Notes under the pieces: model-generated | Database searches by the model: none | Seen by the model: the letters and a program-made list of their open reading frames with translations, nothing else | What the model was told of the DNA's origin: nothing | Shown here: piece after piece, positions 1 through 10,838 of the stretch | Numbering within the stretch: position 1 is the stretch's first letter | How the letters are laid out: every line of letters begins with the position of its first letter | DNA from: Babylonia areolata | Lineage: Eukaryota; Mollusca; Gastropoda; Neogastropoda; Buccinidae | Assembly: GCF_041734735.1 (NCBI RefSeq) | Contig: NC_134882.1 | Span: 26,761,699-26,825,698 of the forward strand | Length of the DNA stretch: 64,000 nt | Direction: 5' to 3' | Position numbers and translations under genes: made by a program

Positions 1-1118
1 TCATAAAATCATTTGCTAAATATATTTCAGACGCATGGGATTTTCGAAAGAAAATGATAAACAGAAGTTTAGATGTACAAGTATGAGGAAAGCAAAATTC
101 ATTTATTCATTTATGAAAAAAAACAACTATTATAGGACATATTATTTGATGATAATTTTATAGATGCACATGATTGTGTGCATGTGTATACAAGAATATT
201 TATTCATTTTGGATGGTCGAGCTGACCGAAGTGATCAGTTGATTTATGTTTGTCCCATTGTCGGTATATACATTATTTGTATGTGTGATGAGAATGTTGA
301 TTTATATTATGTTTCTTTGTTTGATCTTGTGTTTCCTGATAATGTATTGTTCCCCCCTGTCACAAGGACTGTACAGTCAATGACAGTAAAACATCAAAGC
401 AAAAAGCATTGTTATTGTTTAATTATTGAATTATTAGTGAATGACAGAGAGGGCCCAGATACTATACAGCACAGGGCGGAAAGCACGCGCAAGTTGACCG
501 TTGTAGTTATGCAATGCTTAGCGGACCCATCACGAGAAAGGTGTGTGTGGGCAGTATTTGAAATTGTGTATGTGGCTGAAACCGCCAGGTGTTAAAATCA
601 CTCTGAGCAGTGTGTGACAGACAGCCTACAAGCTTCAGAACGAAGATAAGTGATTTTTCTGTGAAGTTGATTAATAATTTGTTATCGCGTTATTGTTTAA
701 TGTTTGAATATTAGTATATTATTGAGAGGGCTCAAAGATAGATTGTTCGTCGAATGCATGGAAAAATCGCTTATCTCTGTTTTGGACAGAGTGATTTTTC
801 TGTGTGATTGACTGATAATATTAGAGAAGGACCTGTATTTTTCTGCAAAATAAAATCTGCTACGCAAAAACACCCAGATGCACCCTTCCACTGGCTAAGA
901 GGAGACAACCTGACAAAATCCCCAATCCCACGGCTTTCATACAGTACCAATGGGATGAATGGCTGTTGGGTTAAACAGTCACTAACTGTATGCAGTCTGG
1001 CCTTAGGGCGACACCAGGCTGACGGACTCCACACAGATGGACATCCATTGCCCTTCCCTGATAAGAGGCTCTGTCAGGGCGACCGAATTTTTTCCCTCAC
1101 TACTTAGAACACCCTTCT
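1..1118. other. left flank, no gene recognised; may include LINE 5' leader
   Basis: AT-rich sequence with no coding similarity that I recognise. A 143-codon open frame at 164-595 looks like chance. Two stretches, about 640-665 and 785-812, share the phrase GTGATTTTTCTGTG about 145 bp apart. This could be a repeated 5' leader of the LINE that follows or an unrelated local duplication. The true 5' end of the LINE cannot be placed from sequence alone. Confidence 0.4.
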
Positions 1119-2180
1119 ATGGATACTAACAAAACTCTGTCTCGCGTGCACCTCGGGGATCAGCTGCATAGCACGAGACATAAATTCAGATCCCCAAAAC
1201 CCCAAAACAGGCCTGGCAAAAGAGGTGGGAAAAGATTGTGCTTAGGCAGCAGAATGACAAAAGCAGAGCGGCTGTCAAAGAAATTCTTTAGAATCGGCAG
1301 TTGGAATTGTTCCAGCGCGAGAATGAGAATTTCAACAATTGAGAAATTGGGATATGATTTTGACATTTTATGTCTCCAAGAGACCAGGACAAGTGCAGAC
1401 AGACCAATACATTTTGAGAATTTCACAGTCTTTCAAAGGAATGAAGGAAGAGGAGTAGCAATCATGCTGAACAACAACCTAAAAAACAAAGTTTCCACCA
1501 TAAATCTAGAGAAATGGTGTAGCAACTCATGTGAACTAGTGGGGGTGCGTCTCGAAAAACCTGACGGAATTCACAAAAGTATCGTGCTCATCAATGCCTA
1601 TGTTCACCCAGGAACCTGCAAAACAAAAGAGGATTGGGCCTTTTTAGAGGAAATGGAGAACGAACTTGGAGACTCAGTCATTATCTGTGGAGACCTCAAT
1701 GCAAGATCGAAGCTATGGGACCAGCGGAACACCAACCCACAAGGACTCGCACTTGAAGGAATGATAGGGGAAATTCTTCTTAGCCCATTAACCACATCCC
1801 CAACTCGCCTTGGAACAAGACAAGGGGACAGTGACAGTGTGATTGACATCGCTCTAACATCTCCAAAATTCAGAGCAGAAATGAATGCAGAGACGCTTCC
1901 ACACCAAGGCAGTGACCACCTCCCGGTAGTGTTCAGTCTACAGAAACTGTCAGATAAACCCTGTATGAAACCACGTGATCCATTTCAGTATGAAACCAGA
2001 GACAACCATCATCGAAAAATTAAGACGCAGAAGAAACAAAAGAACGGCACCGAACAGGATGCAAACTATTCAGCCCCCATGGTGGAATACCGACACACAG
2101 AGAGCCTGGATAGAAAAACATGCGGCTGTCAAACTTTGGCAAAAAGAAAGAACAAAACGTTCTCCGGACAAAGATATTGA
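1119..2180 (+). CDS. LINE endonuclease ORF
   Basis: About 55 basic N-terminal residues precede the exonuclease-endonuclease-phosphatase fold. Visible motifs are GSWNCSSARMR (Asn), LCLQETR (catalytic Glu), the strand VLINAYVHPG, IICGDLNARSKLW (Asp/Asn), SVIDIALTSP (Asp) and GSDHLPV (final Asp-His). All expected catalytic residues are present, so the fold looks intact to about position 1990. Past that point the frame gives Lys-rich sequence unlike the family, while the family-like linker continues in the overlapping frame. The last 60 or so codons are therefore out of frame. The start at 1119 is simply the first Met; the native start may be elsewhere. In an active element this enzyme nicks target DNA to prime reverse transcription. 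Confidence 0.85.
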   Translation: MDTNKTLSRVHLGDQLHSTRHKFRSPKPQNRPGKRGGKRLCLGSRMTKAERLSKKFFRIGSWNCSSARMRISTIEKLGYDFDILCLQETRTSADRPIHFENFTVFQRNEGRGVAIMLNNNLKNKVSTINLEKWCSNSCELVGVRLEKPDGIHKSIVLINAYVHPGTCKTKEDWAFLEEMENELGDSVIICGDLNARSKLWDQRNTNPQGLALEGMIGEILLSPLTTSPTRLGTRQGDSDSVIDIALTSPKFRAEMNAETLPHQGSDHLPVVFSLQKLSDKPCMKPRDPFQYETRDNHHRKIKTQKKQKNGTEQDANYSAPMVEYRHTESLDRKTCGCQTLAKRKNKTFSGQRY

Positions 2181-4230
2181 AACAAAAATGAAAGAAAAAA
2201 CTAAACAGTTCGAAATCATTGCTCAAGAGGCCAAAAATGACAAGTGGGAACAGTTTTGCAAGGCACTCAGTTATGACTCAACATTGACAGAGTTCTGGCA
2301 ATTTTATCGTCGCATGGAAGGGAAAACGTGCACAACAACAACCCCAGACATGGTAGACACTGACGGAACCAAGCTTAAGACAAACGAAGAAAAAGGATCC
2401 GCCCTGCTCAAACGTTTCATACAACAGAGCGATCAAAGAAACTTAGATGAGAAAAAGAAATATGTTGAGTTAAACCAAACCCTTATGCAGACTGGACCTG
2501 ATGATGACTTGACAATAGATGATCTAAACGAAGCAATAGCTAAATGCAAGAAAGAATCAGCTCCTGGCCCAGGCAAAGTTCGCTACTCGGACATCAAGGA
2601 ACTATCGGAAGAAGACAGAAGCAACCTTTTCAATCTATATCAAAACAGTTTCCACAATGGACATGTGCCGGAGGACTGGACACACAGCTTCTTAAAACCC
2701 ATACCAAAACCAGGAAAGGACCATCATCAGGTAAGCGGCTACCGGATCCTAACCATGCAAAACATTGCCGGAAAGCTCATGGAACGCATGATAGCCAGGA
2801 AACTTGCAAGGTATCTTGAACACAGGCACATTCTCCCTTCAAATCAAGGTGGTTACAGAATAGGCAAGTCCACATGGGAAAACGCAGCTGCTTTTGCATA
2901 TGAGGTGTATGAAGGATTTCAAAGAAAAGAAGAAACACTAGCAGTAGCAATCGATCTTGAAGATGCCTACAATAAGGTCCAGTTTGCGCACCTCATGGAG
3001 CTGCTACTAAGGTATGGAGTAAGTTTGACACTGACAAGATGGATAGCAGCAGCGCTTCAGGAAAGAACCGTCGTCCTACGCCTCGGAGATTGGATGTCTG
3101 CACCTTCTAAACTATCCATGGGACTGCCACAAGGGTCCCCGCTTTCTCCTGTCCTCTACAATGTCTACACGAAGGGCCTTGCAGACTTAAACAACAATGG
3201 AATAGCTCTGGTGCTTACTCTTGCGGATGATGGCCTGGTCTTCAAAACTTCGAAAGATGCTCAGGAAAGAACTAAAGCCGTCCAGAAACAACTAAACAAT
3301 ATTGCTCAATGGTGCAAAGACACAGGATCTTCCATCAATCCAGCGAAAGCCCAAACGTTGCTGTGCACCCTCAACAACAGAACCGCGAGCAAATCACCAC
3401 CTTCTGTGTCACTCGATGGGATTCAGATCGAGAAAACTGAATGCCTACGCTACCTAGGAATACACTTCGACAGGATGCTGAACTTCAGAAAACATACGGA
3501 AAATACTGTTCTCAAATGCAAAAAGGGCTTTTCAGTCTTAAAAGCAATGGCAACCAAAGGTATTGAACAACGCCACCTCTTCCTGCTATACCAATCACTC
3601 GTCCTCAGTGTGATCGACTACGGACTTGGGCTAACAACACCGTCTCAAAGCAACCTCCTAAAATTAGAAAGAGTACAAAATGAAGCTATGAGGCTGATCC
3701 TTGAAACAACAAAAGACACGCCCACAGAAACCATGCGATACCTGCTTGACCTTCCTTCAGTGCAGGCCAGAAACAAGTTAGAACAGGTCAAGACCTACTT
3801 CAAAGCATTAGAAAACCCTCAAAACACACTGCATGACGCAGTCAAAGAACCAAAAGGCAGCCGCCTAGGACGAGGAAGATCATGGATGGGGCAAGCAGAA
3901 GACACAATCCAGCTAGTATGCCGACTACAAGACCTGAAAGAAACAAAAGAATGGGAGAAAAACCTAACCGACTCAATGAACCTCATACAGAAAATTGAAA
4001 ACGGAATGGGAAGCCCAGAGTGGCATAAGGCAATGCGCAACTTTCAGATTAAAAAACTCACATGGTCATACTGCCCGGGACATGCAGGTGTTAAGGGAAA
4101 TGAGCGAGCTGACAGACTTGCTGGTAACGCAACACCAACGAGCGGCCTACATCTAGGAAAATCGGAAATCCTCAGAAAAGTCAAAGAATATCAAAAAGAA
4201 CAGGTACAAGGCCATCACACCATCGAATAA
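1975..4230 (+). CDS. LINE reverse transcriptase with partial RNase H
   Basis: 751 open codons with the ordered RT motifs: SAPGPGKVRYSDIK, the fingers segment LKPIPKPGKDHHQVSGYR, NQGGYRIGKST, AVAIDLEDAYNKV (first catalytic Asp), MGLPQGSPLSPVLYN, TLADDGLVFK (catalytic Asp pair, LADD rather than FADD, which I believe is usual for this clade) and LRYLGIHFD. The C-terminal part keeps only the second half of RNase H: DSMNLIQK, CPGHAGVKGNERADRLAG. The N-terminal half with the first Asp (TDGS) and Glu is absent. The join follows TKEWEKNL and stays in frame, so this is an internal deletion of roughly 100 codons compared with remembered relatives. RT itself appears uninterrupted. Confidence 0.88.
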   Translation: MIHFSMKPETTIIEKLRRRRNKRTAPNRMQTIQPPWWNTDTQRAWIEKHAAVKLWQKERTKRSPDKDIETKMKEKTKQFEIIAQEAKNDKWEQFCKALSYDSTLTEFWQFYRRMEGKTCTTTTPDMVDTDGTKLKTNEEKGSALLKRFIQQSDQRNLDEKKKYVELNQTLMQTGPDDDLTIDDLNEAIAKCKKESAPGPGKVRYSDIKELSEEDRSNLFNLYQNSFHNGHVPEDWTHSFLKPIPKPGKDHHQVSGYRILTMQNIAGKLMERMIARKLARYLEHRHILPSNQGGYRIGKSTWENAAAFAYEVYEGFQRKEETLAVAIDLEDAYNKVQFAHLMELLLRYGVSLTLTRWIAAALQERTVVLRLGDWMSAPSKLSMGLPQGSPLSPVLYNVYTKGLADLNNNGIALVLTLADDGLVFKTSKDAQERTKAVQKQLNNIAQWCKDTGSSINPAKAQTLLCTLNNRTASKSPPSVSLDGIQIEKTECLRYLGIHFDRMLNFRKHTENTVLKCKKGFSVLKAMATKGIEQRHLFLLYQSLVLSVIDYGLGLTTPSQSNLLKLERVQNEAMRLILETTKDTPTETMRYLLDLPSVQARNKLEQVKTYFKALENPQNTLHDAVKEPKGSRLGRGRSWMGQAEDTIQLVCRLQDLKETKEWEKNLTDSMNLIQKIENGMGSPEWHKAMRNFQIKKLTWSYCPGHAGVKGNERADRLAGNATPTSGLHLGKSEILRKVKEYQKEQVQGHHTIE

Positions 4231-4388
4231 AAGCAGAGAGAGGGAGTGGCCGTAAGTCTAACATGAAAGGTAGAGCACGATGCTTTGCTAATCAAACAAA
4301 TATCGGCATCATTTCCAAACCAACATTGCGCAAATTTCTTCAAAACGGAACAGAGTCTCTGTGGGCTTTTCCAAATACAATAGACTGA

Positions 4389-4577
4389 GCAACAAACTAG
4401 ACGCCACGTTCTTGGCATCAGAGATCTTTTCCCATCCTTCTTGCGGCCAATCACTGGCAGCCTCTGTGCGTGTGTGTATGTGTGTGTTTGTGTGCATGTG
4501 TGGGTCTGTATTTTTGAGTGCGTTTGTGCATGCGCGAGAGTGTAAGTGTACACAAGTGTCAGTAGAGTTCTGTGCAC

Positions 4578-4619
<42 letters not shown>

Positions 4620-4804
4620 GGGAGGTGGGGGTGCCGGGGGAGGTGGGGTAGAGGATGAGGTATGTGAGTGTATGCATGCCTACACTGTGGGAACAACAGG
4701 ATATTGGAACGTATATATATATATATATTTTTTTTTTTTTAAATATGTGTGTGGATATATGGGCATATGTGTGTGTGTGCTTGTACAAGTAAGTGTTCAT
4801 ATCA

Positions 4805-4852
<48 letters not shown>

Positions 4853-5213
4853 TATGTGTGTGAGTGCCGTGGAAGCTGTGATACGTAGACTAGAAATGAG
4901 TGTGTGGAGGAGGGGGGTAAAGGAGGTGCAGGGTAATGTGTGTGGTGTGTGTGTGTGTGTGTTGGAGCTCATGTACGTTTATATGTATTTGACTGTGCTT
5001 TCATATCTGTGAAACTGCATGTTCGGTGCATATCTGTTATGCATGTGTGGGTGTATATGTGAATGTGTGTCTTCATGTTTTACATCTATTTGCTTATTTA
5101 TCATCATTGTTATCCTTTTTTTTCTTTTCTTTTTTTACATTATAGTTATTATTTATTTATTTGTGTAAGCTTATCTATTATTTATTCACCCTTTTTTCTT
5201 TTTTCTTTTTTTT
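4389..5213. repeat. microsatellite-rich spacer
   Basis: LINE trailer to about 4470, then (TG)n at 4580-4616, (TA)n with a T run at 4711-4740, (TG)n(AG)n at 4807-4852 and further TG-rich and T-rich stretches. Long open frames read here on either strand are products of the repeats. No gene seen. Confidence 0.7.
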
Positions 5214-5338
5214 CTCAAGGCCTGACTAAGCGCGTTGGGTTACGCTGCTGGTCAGGCATCTGCTTGGCAGATGTGGTGTAGCGTATATGGATTTGTCCGA
5301 ATGCAGTGACGCCTCCTTGAGCTACTGAAACTGAAACT
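5214..5338 (+). mobile_element. short SINE family B, copy 1
   Basis: Starts CTCAAGGCCTGACTAAGCGC and ends GAGCTACTGAAACTGAAACT. I recognise this unit as a common dispersed short repeat of snail genomes. Two diverged copies occur in the window, near 11.4 kb (same strand) and 61.9 kb (opposite strand), which shows directly that it is repetitive. It is about 125 bp with no coding capacity. This copy is the best preserved of the three. Confidence 0.65.
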
Positions 5339-5465
5339 CTCTCTTTCAACCCAACCCTGGCATTTTCCTGACATGACAGATCCGCGTATGGGGAATAACA
5401 CTGCAACAATGTCTACAACTTGTCCAATAACGTTTGCTTCCCTTTAATCGTGGTCCGTTTTTCGA

Positions 5466-5470
5466 TCTCT

Positions 5471-5529
<59 letters not shown>

Positions 5530-5760
5530 TTCTCAGTCATTTCTTCTGTCATTTCTTCTTAATATTTTATTCCACCCTGCCCGCTTTCAATGGCCAGATA
5601 AAATAGGCATTATTTGCATATTCTATTGCCACCAGATATCAAAATTAATCAGTTCATTGATTTACCCCCCACCACCCTTTCCGCTGTTTTCACCCCCCTC
5701 ACCCCCCCCCCCACCCCCACCCCACCCCCACCCCACACCCCACCCCCAACACCCTTATGT
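5466..5760. repeat. (CT)n and C-rich low-complexity tract
   Basis: About 58 bp of (CT)n with one interruption, then, after a unique interval, a C-rich CCCCACCCC-type tract from about 5695. A G-run tract follows at 5896-5929. The + strand changes from C-rich to G-rich within about 150 bp. Confidence 0.8.
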
Positions 5761-6689
5761 CGTTCCGTCCCATCCTCAGATAATTCCCACGAACCTCATA
5801 AATAGATAACCTATTGTACGTCCGAGCTAATTCCTCACACCTTGGGGACAGGCCACACATGTCCATTACTCGCTCCAATTGTTCTTACTCTGTGTGTGGA
5901 GGGGGGGCTAGGGGGGGGGGGGGGGGGCTGTCTGTCTGTCTGCACGATTCAAATCGAGCATTATCCAGACACGACAGTCCCACGATCGATGGGAAATAAC
6001 ACCGCAACAATTTCTTCAGCTTATCCAAGTAACGGTTGCTTCCCCTTATTCGCGGCACCTTTTTCGTCTCTCGGTCGCGTGTTTGTGTGTGTGCCAGTGT
6101 GTGCCAGTGTGTGCAAGCGAGCATGCATGTGCATTGCAGTATCACACGTTCTCTCTGTCTCTCTGTCTCTGTCTCAGTGTCTGTCTCTCTCTCTATCTCT
6201 CTCTCACTTAGTCTCTCTCAATCACAGATCACTGAACCGGCTGCGCTTACAAGCACATGCACATAGATGAATGGGGTGTGTGCACTATTATAAATGCCAT
6301 TCTAGTCAGAAACAAATGACTACTGACAGAAAGCTGATCGAGTGAACAGCTGACGATCAGCCTTCTCCCGGAACTGAGGAAGTTGATCAAGTTGATAAGA
6401 TAAGCCGTTACATAAAATTATCAGTATATCTGCATTATATAATTGATTTTCCAATATAATCATGTGTATTAGACTATTTCAGCGCCTAGTTTGTACACTG
6501 GTGTTAGACAGCAAATTATTCTATCAGTGGTGTAAAAAAAAAAAATAATAATAATAAAGATGAGTTCTGTATGTGGCTTTGCCGGGGGTACATCAGTCAC
6601 GGAGTCACGACTGGATCGCCACGGTCACAATGGTGACGCTCTAGTCCGACTAGATGTTCGTTATCTTTAAAGACAAAGTCAACAACAAC
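5761..6689. other. intergenic spacer, no gene seen
   Basis: Contains the G run near 5920, a (TG)n-like and (CT)n-like stretch at 6085-6225 and otherwise unremarkable sequence. No supported coding sequence on either strand. Confidence 0.6.
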
Positions 6690-7240
6690 AAAACTGACCT
6701 CGCCGCCCCGGGTCAGTAGTGGGGCGAGTTAAGCGACCTGCCCGACCCTTAAAGTTCACTGAGGGTTTGTCACGGAAGCTGTCAGTGGTCTTTCTCCGTC
6801 TCAAGTGGTGTGGTCGAGGCGCTGGTCCTAACGTCCCGTGGGGTTCAATTGTCCTAGTTGGCGGTCCGAGGGGGGTCCGCCTTCAGTTCGCTGCCAGTGT
6901 CCAGTCAGTCCCCACTAGTGGCCGTCGGCGCCGGCACGGTGCCGTGTGCTGGGCCGGGGGACTCGAAGTCCGCCGGATCGGCTGCCGCGGCCGCAGACGA
7001 TGGTCGGTCCTCCGCGTCACTGGCTACTAGTGCCACGGTGCCGGCTCAGTGTTGTCCGGCCGGGGTCAGTGGCCAGGTGGAGTGGCCACTGAGGTGGACG
7101 GTCCTGGCTGGCGGCCCACACGGCACTGGCACGACCGTGACTCGGACGTCTCGACCGCTGACGTGACTGACGATCCGTCGGACGGAGGGGTGTGCTCGCT
7201 GCGTCAATCCAGGCTGTCAGTTGTTGGGTGGAGGAGGTCC
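6690..7240. other. CpG-rich block of unknown nature
   Basis: This stretch is strikingly richer in G+C and in CpG than everything around it. Two overlapping frames of about 100 codons are open on the + strand (from 6719 and 6858) and one of 83 on the - strand, but none resembles a family I know. High GC alone makes stops rare, so open frames carry little weight. It ends at an (AAT)n-like tract around 7290-7350. Possible readings: an unmethylated CpG-island promoter of an unseen transcript, or the 5' GC-rich leader of a transposable element. Neither is settled. Confidence 0.4.
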
Positions 7241-8098
7241 TTGACAACAATAAGAACTTGAACAGCAATAATGATGATACTGTAATGATAATAACAATGA
7301 TAATAATAATAATGAATAATAATAATAATAATAAAGATAATAATTTTTTAGTTTACTGCCGGCGTGGTCAAGAACGCAGATTCTTAGCTATGAAATACAA
7401 TCAAAAGATTTGTTGCTATGAGATATAATACAAATGCAATTGTCACAGAGATGCCGAGTCAGTTGAAACGGAACGTGACTGACGTCTCTGCTCAATGAGC
7501 TTGAAGGCGCTCTGTTAATTATTGTGAGTTATCGACCCTGCACAACAAAGTCGTCTGCACGCTGCACAGATTGCCATCAGAACCAGAGCCTTCAGCACCG
7601 TACTTGGTACAATCAATATGGACAACATGAACAGGTTTTGGGCTGGGCTGCATAAGTGATCTTAACAGCGCTTTTCTTCAGCTTAACAGAAGATTGAAAA
7701 ATCTTAATGGCAAACAAACTCAGCTACGTCAGTCCAGTCGGATGGCTCATCAAGTTGTGAAACCCACTGAGCGCTTCTTTCAGCATGAACAATGTCACAC
7801 GGCAGTTGAAGACAACTGCAGTAATGTTACATGTACAACAGGTACAGAATTGTTGTTTTAACTGAAGTGGCAGCTCATGTGAGTCAGTGGGTTTTCTTTC
7901 TTGTATTTTTTAAATGAAGTGAAATAATGAAAACTGACTGACTGAAAAAGAGAGAAAACAAACAAACCGCAAGCACTTGATTCAGTCACCACCAGTGGGC
8001 ATATACATAAACTTCGTACCCATTCTCACTCGTACATCCAGTCTCAGTCCAGTCCTAACTGTCCGAAACACTCAATGCCACGCCGCCGCAAGAGCTAG

Positions 8099-8136
<38 letters not shown>

Positions 8137-9864
8137 CACTGTGGCCACCAATACACAGACGAAATGAATGGGGATTCGATGCATGTGGTTACTTTTTCGC
8201 GTCATGCTTCTCACTGATTTTCCGTTCAAAGACAAAACCGTGGACGGGCCGGTGTGAAAATACTGAGCAACATTCCCGCTGATATATTACTGATTTTGTG
8301 TGTGTGTGTGTCAGTGTGTGTGTGTGTGTGTTGTTGTTGTTGTTGTTGTTTTACGGTTTTAAAAAAATGTTTATTACGATAGACGACTCTTACACACGTG
8401 CACCGTTCACCGGCTGAGTTTGTGTGTGTGTGGTCGCGGTGTGTGCGCTTGCCTGTGTACAGTACCCACGGTGTGTGTGTGCCCACGTTGGGTGTTGGTC
8501 AGTCATGTGTGTCAAATCGCTTGTGTCTGTGCCGTTTTGTCAGTCGTGTTACTGATTTGACCCCAGTTGCACAGTTGATGCCGCACTCCAACAACTGAAT
8601 AGACAGGCCGCACTGACACTGTTAACTCGGATTGTGTGCCATTGACTGATCTCAGTCGCAAATCGGGCTGGAACTAAATGGCTTTCTCAGAACTGGTTGA
8701 TTGTTTGGCCAGCCAAATTTTTTTAGTCAGTAGATTTTACGAATTTTCAGGCATCCTGGGCACTTGTTGAAGTGCATACCGCAACGATCACGTAGATACA
8801 TGGGTTTTCCATTTTCCATCAAATCCATACAGAATAGCCAAAGTTCACTGTGTTACTCCGACCAGTCAGTGTCTGGAATACGTCGACGCAACAAACAGCT
8901 GAACATACGCAGCTTCAGACACTGTCCGGGCAACTTCAGAGACCACTTCAAATCAACCAAGACTGCACATAATCCCGTAAGGAGGATCGGTGGGGTGGAG
9001 TCGACGGATGGGAGAAGAAGACAATTGGGAAAAACCTTCTGAAAACAACAACAAAAACACCCAGTCACATTCACTCTTTATGAGCCAAGTAATTAACAAA
9101 GCAATACAGTAGTTGAAATTGCAGACAAACTAAATAAAATTCACCATGGGACAAGTGAGAGGATGACTTGATGTATAAAAATGAAACAGTGTTCGACACT
9201 GTGCTTCACACAGCAACACCGGGCCATCCTAAAAAAAAAAATTAAAAAAACCGAAACAAAAATACAACAAAAAAAAACAAAAAAACAAAAAATTTTAAAG
9301 AAAAAAAAAGTATGGCTGCCTCAGTAAATGGTGGGGTTAAAGAAAAACCGTTACATTGATTCATCATCAATGTTTGTTGAAAAAATTGTTTCACTTCGAT
9401 CATGATTTTAATTAGTGATCAAGATTACATTGAAATGATCTCTGTCACCCTATCTTTTTCTCCATCACCAACCCTTCTACAGAGAGAGAGAGAGAGAGGG
9501 GGGGGGGGGTTATACAAAAACACATAGTAATGATTTGTAAAACATGATTGTCAACTGTGGAGATTGAATGTGGGGAGGAGCTGGTATTCAGTCACACATT
9601 GGCAACAACGTGCAGGCAGAGTGGAGGAGAAAACGGTAATAAAACAGTTCATACAGAAGGCAGATCAAGGATGCTTACAAATGTAATATAAGTGACATAC
9701 AGTTCCTGAATTAAAGTAGCAAATAACGCGCGCGCGCGCGCACACACACACACACACACACGTGGTTACTGACAGCCACAGTGGGTTATTTAATGGTCTC
9801 ATGAGAAAGAGAGTTTTACATATTGGGGGTAATCAGCTTCTCTTTTTGTTATATGTTGTTTAGA
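7241..9864. other. intergenic spacer with simple repeats
   Basis: Contains an (AAT)n-like stretch at 7270-7350, (AC)n at 8101-8133, (TG)n then (TTG)n at 8297-8350, an A-rich tract at 9230-9310, (AG)n followed by a G run at 9481-9509, and (CG)n(CA)n at 9728-9760. No gene, RNA or recognised mobile element seen. Confidence 0.55.
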
Positions 9865-10224
9865 TCGCAGAAGATCCAATAGGCACGTTTGTAATCCATG
9901 TCAGCGTTTGGTGGGTTTTGGAAACGAGAACATTCCCAGCATGCACACCCCTAAAAACAGAGTATGACTGCCTACATGACAGGGAAAATAAACAAAAAAC
10001 GGTCATACACGTAAAATGTTACATGTCTGTCTGAGTGTGTATGTGTGCGTGCCTGAAATCTGATTGACACAGGAAACAAATGATGAGCACCTAGTGGCAG
10101 CCATCAGTCGGCTCTACCCAGGTAGGCAGCCTGTTGTGCAAATGACCCCATGTTTGTAAAGTGCTTAGAGCTTGGTCTCCGACCGAGGATAGGCGCTATA
10201 TAAGTATTCATATCAAACAATCAA
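9865..10224 (+). mobile_element. SINE family A, 5'-truncated copy with long 3' body
   Basis: Shares with the family A copies at 16.5, 31.3 and 46.7 kb the segment TAATCCATGTCAGCGTTTGG and the downstream phrases GCATGCACACCCC and GTATGACTGCCTACATG. It lacks the tRNA-like head but carries a longer 3' body ending AGGCGCTATATAAGTATTCA then TATCAAACAATCAA, a typical SINE/LINE-mobilised tail with a short repeated unit. Truncation at the 5' end is what target-primed reverse transcription would leave. Confidence 0.7.
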
Positions 10225-10793
10225 ATGGGAGCAAAATGTGTCGTTTTGATCAAATGAAGACTTTTCACAAGTGCTCCATATTTCTCTCCCAGATGTAAGT
10301 AACATGTATACTGACTTGCCTTTGAACTAAAAACATCAGCATAACTATTCACCCCTGTGTTCATTCATCAATAGCCGTGAAATGCTGCACATATATTTAA
10401 CACCTCACAATACAAAAAAGTCACGCCACACCAGACCACACCACACACCACATCATTCTACACACCGTAACACATGCTGAAATCTAGGGAAGAAACAAGC
10501 TTTCATTGTCTTCTGTGTATAACATTTTTCTGTCTTCAAACAAAACGAGGTATTTAGTCAAGTGTTTGTGAATGTATGTTGTTGTTGTTTTTGTTGTTGT
10601 TTTTTGCATGTGTAAATTTTGATAGACTCTAAAAGCATAGAGAAGGTAATCAGCTCTTTAACAGGGAAGCTGGACAGGACCTTCACGGTGACAGATGAAC
10701 TGATATTCAGGGTATGGGGTTTTGTCATCACTGCTTTCCTTCATTTGTGTGCTTGGTCACATAAAGTTTTGTATTCTAGAGAGATGGGTTCTG

Positions 10794-10838
<45 letters not shown>

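Larger units (their letters stand above)
1119..4388 (+). mobile_element. Nimb/I-clade non-LTR retrotransposon (LINE), damaged copy
   Basis: The element encodes, in order, an apurinic-type endonuclease, a reverse transcriptase and an RNase H, the layout of I/Nimb LINEs (the snail element nimbus is the known type). The endonuclease and reverse transcriptase frames overlap but are offset, with the switch near 1990-2000. I read this as a one-base frameshift in what was a single ORF. A second shift lies near 4230: the conserved C-terminal tail (ANQTNIGIISKPTLRKFL, then LWAFPN) continues in another frame and stops at 4386-4388. RNase H is internally shortened. A short 3' trailer runs into (GT)n near 4470. 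No 5' end, tail or target-site duplication could be fixed. Clade is assigned from remembered family sequences. Confidence 0.88.

Noticed and set aside
164-595. 143-codon open frame near the left edge
   Set aside because: No family similarity, Cys/Val/Ile-rich, and no splice or codon-use support.
4309-4863. His/Thr- and Cys/Val-rich frames after the LINE
   Set aside because: Translations of (TG)n repeats.
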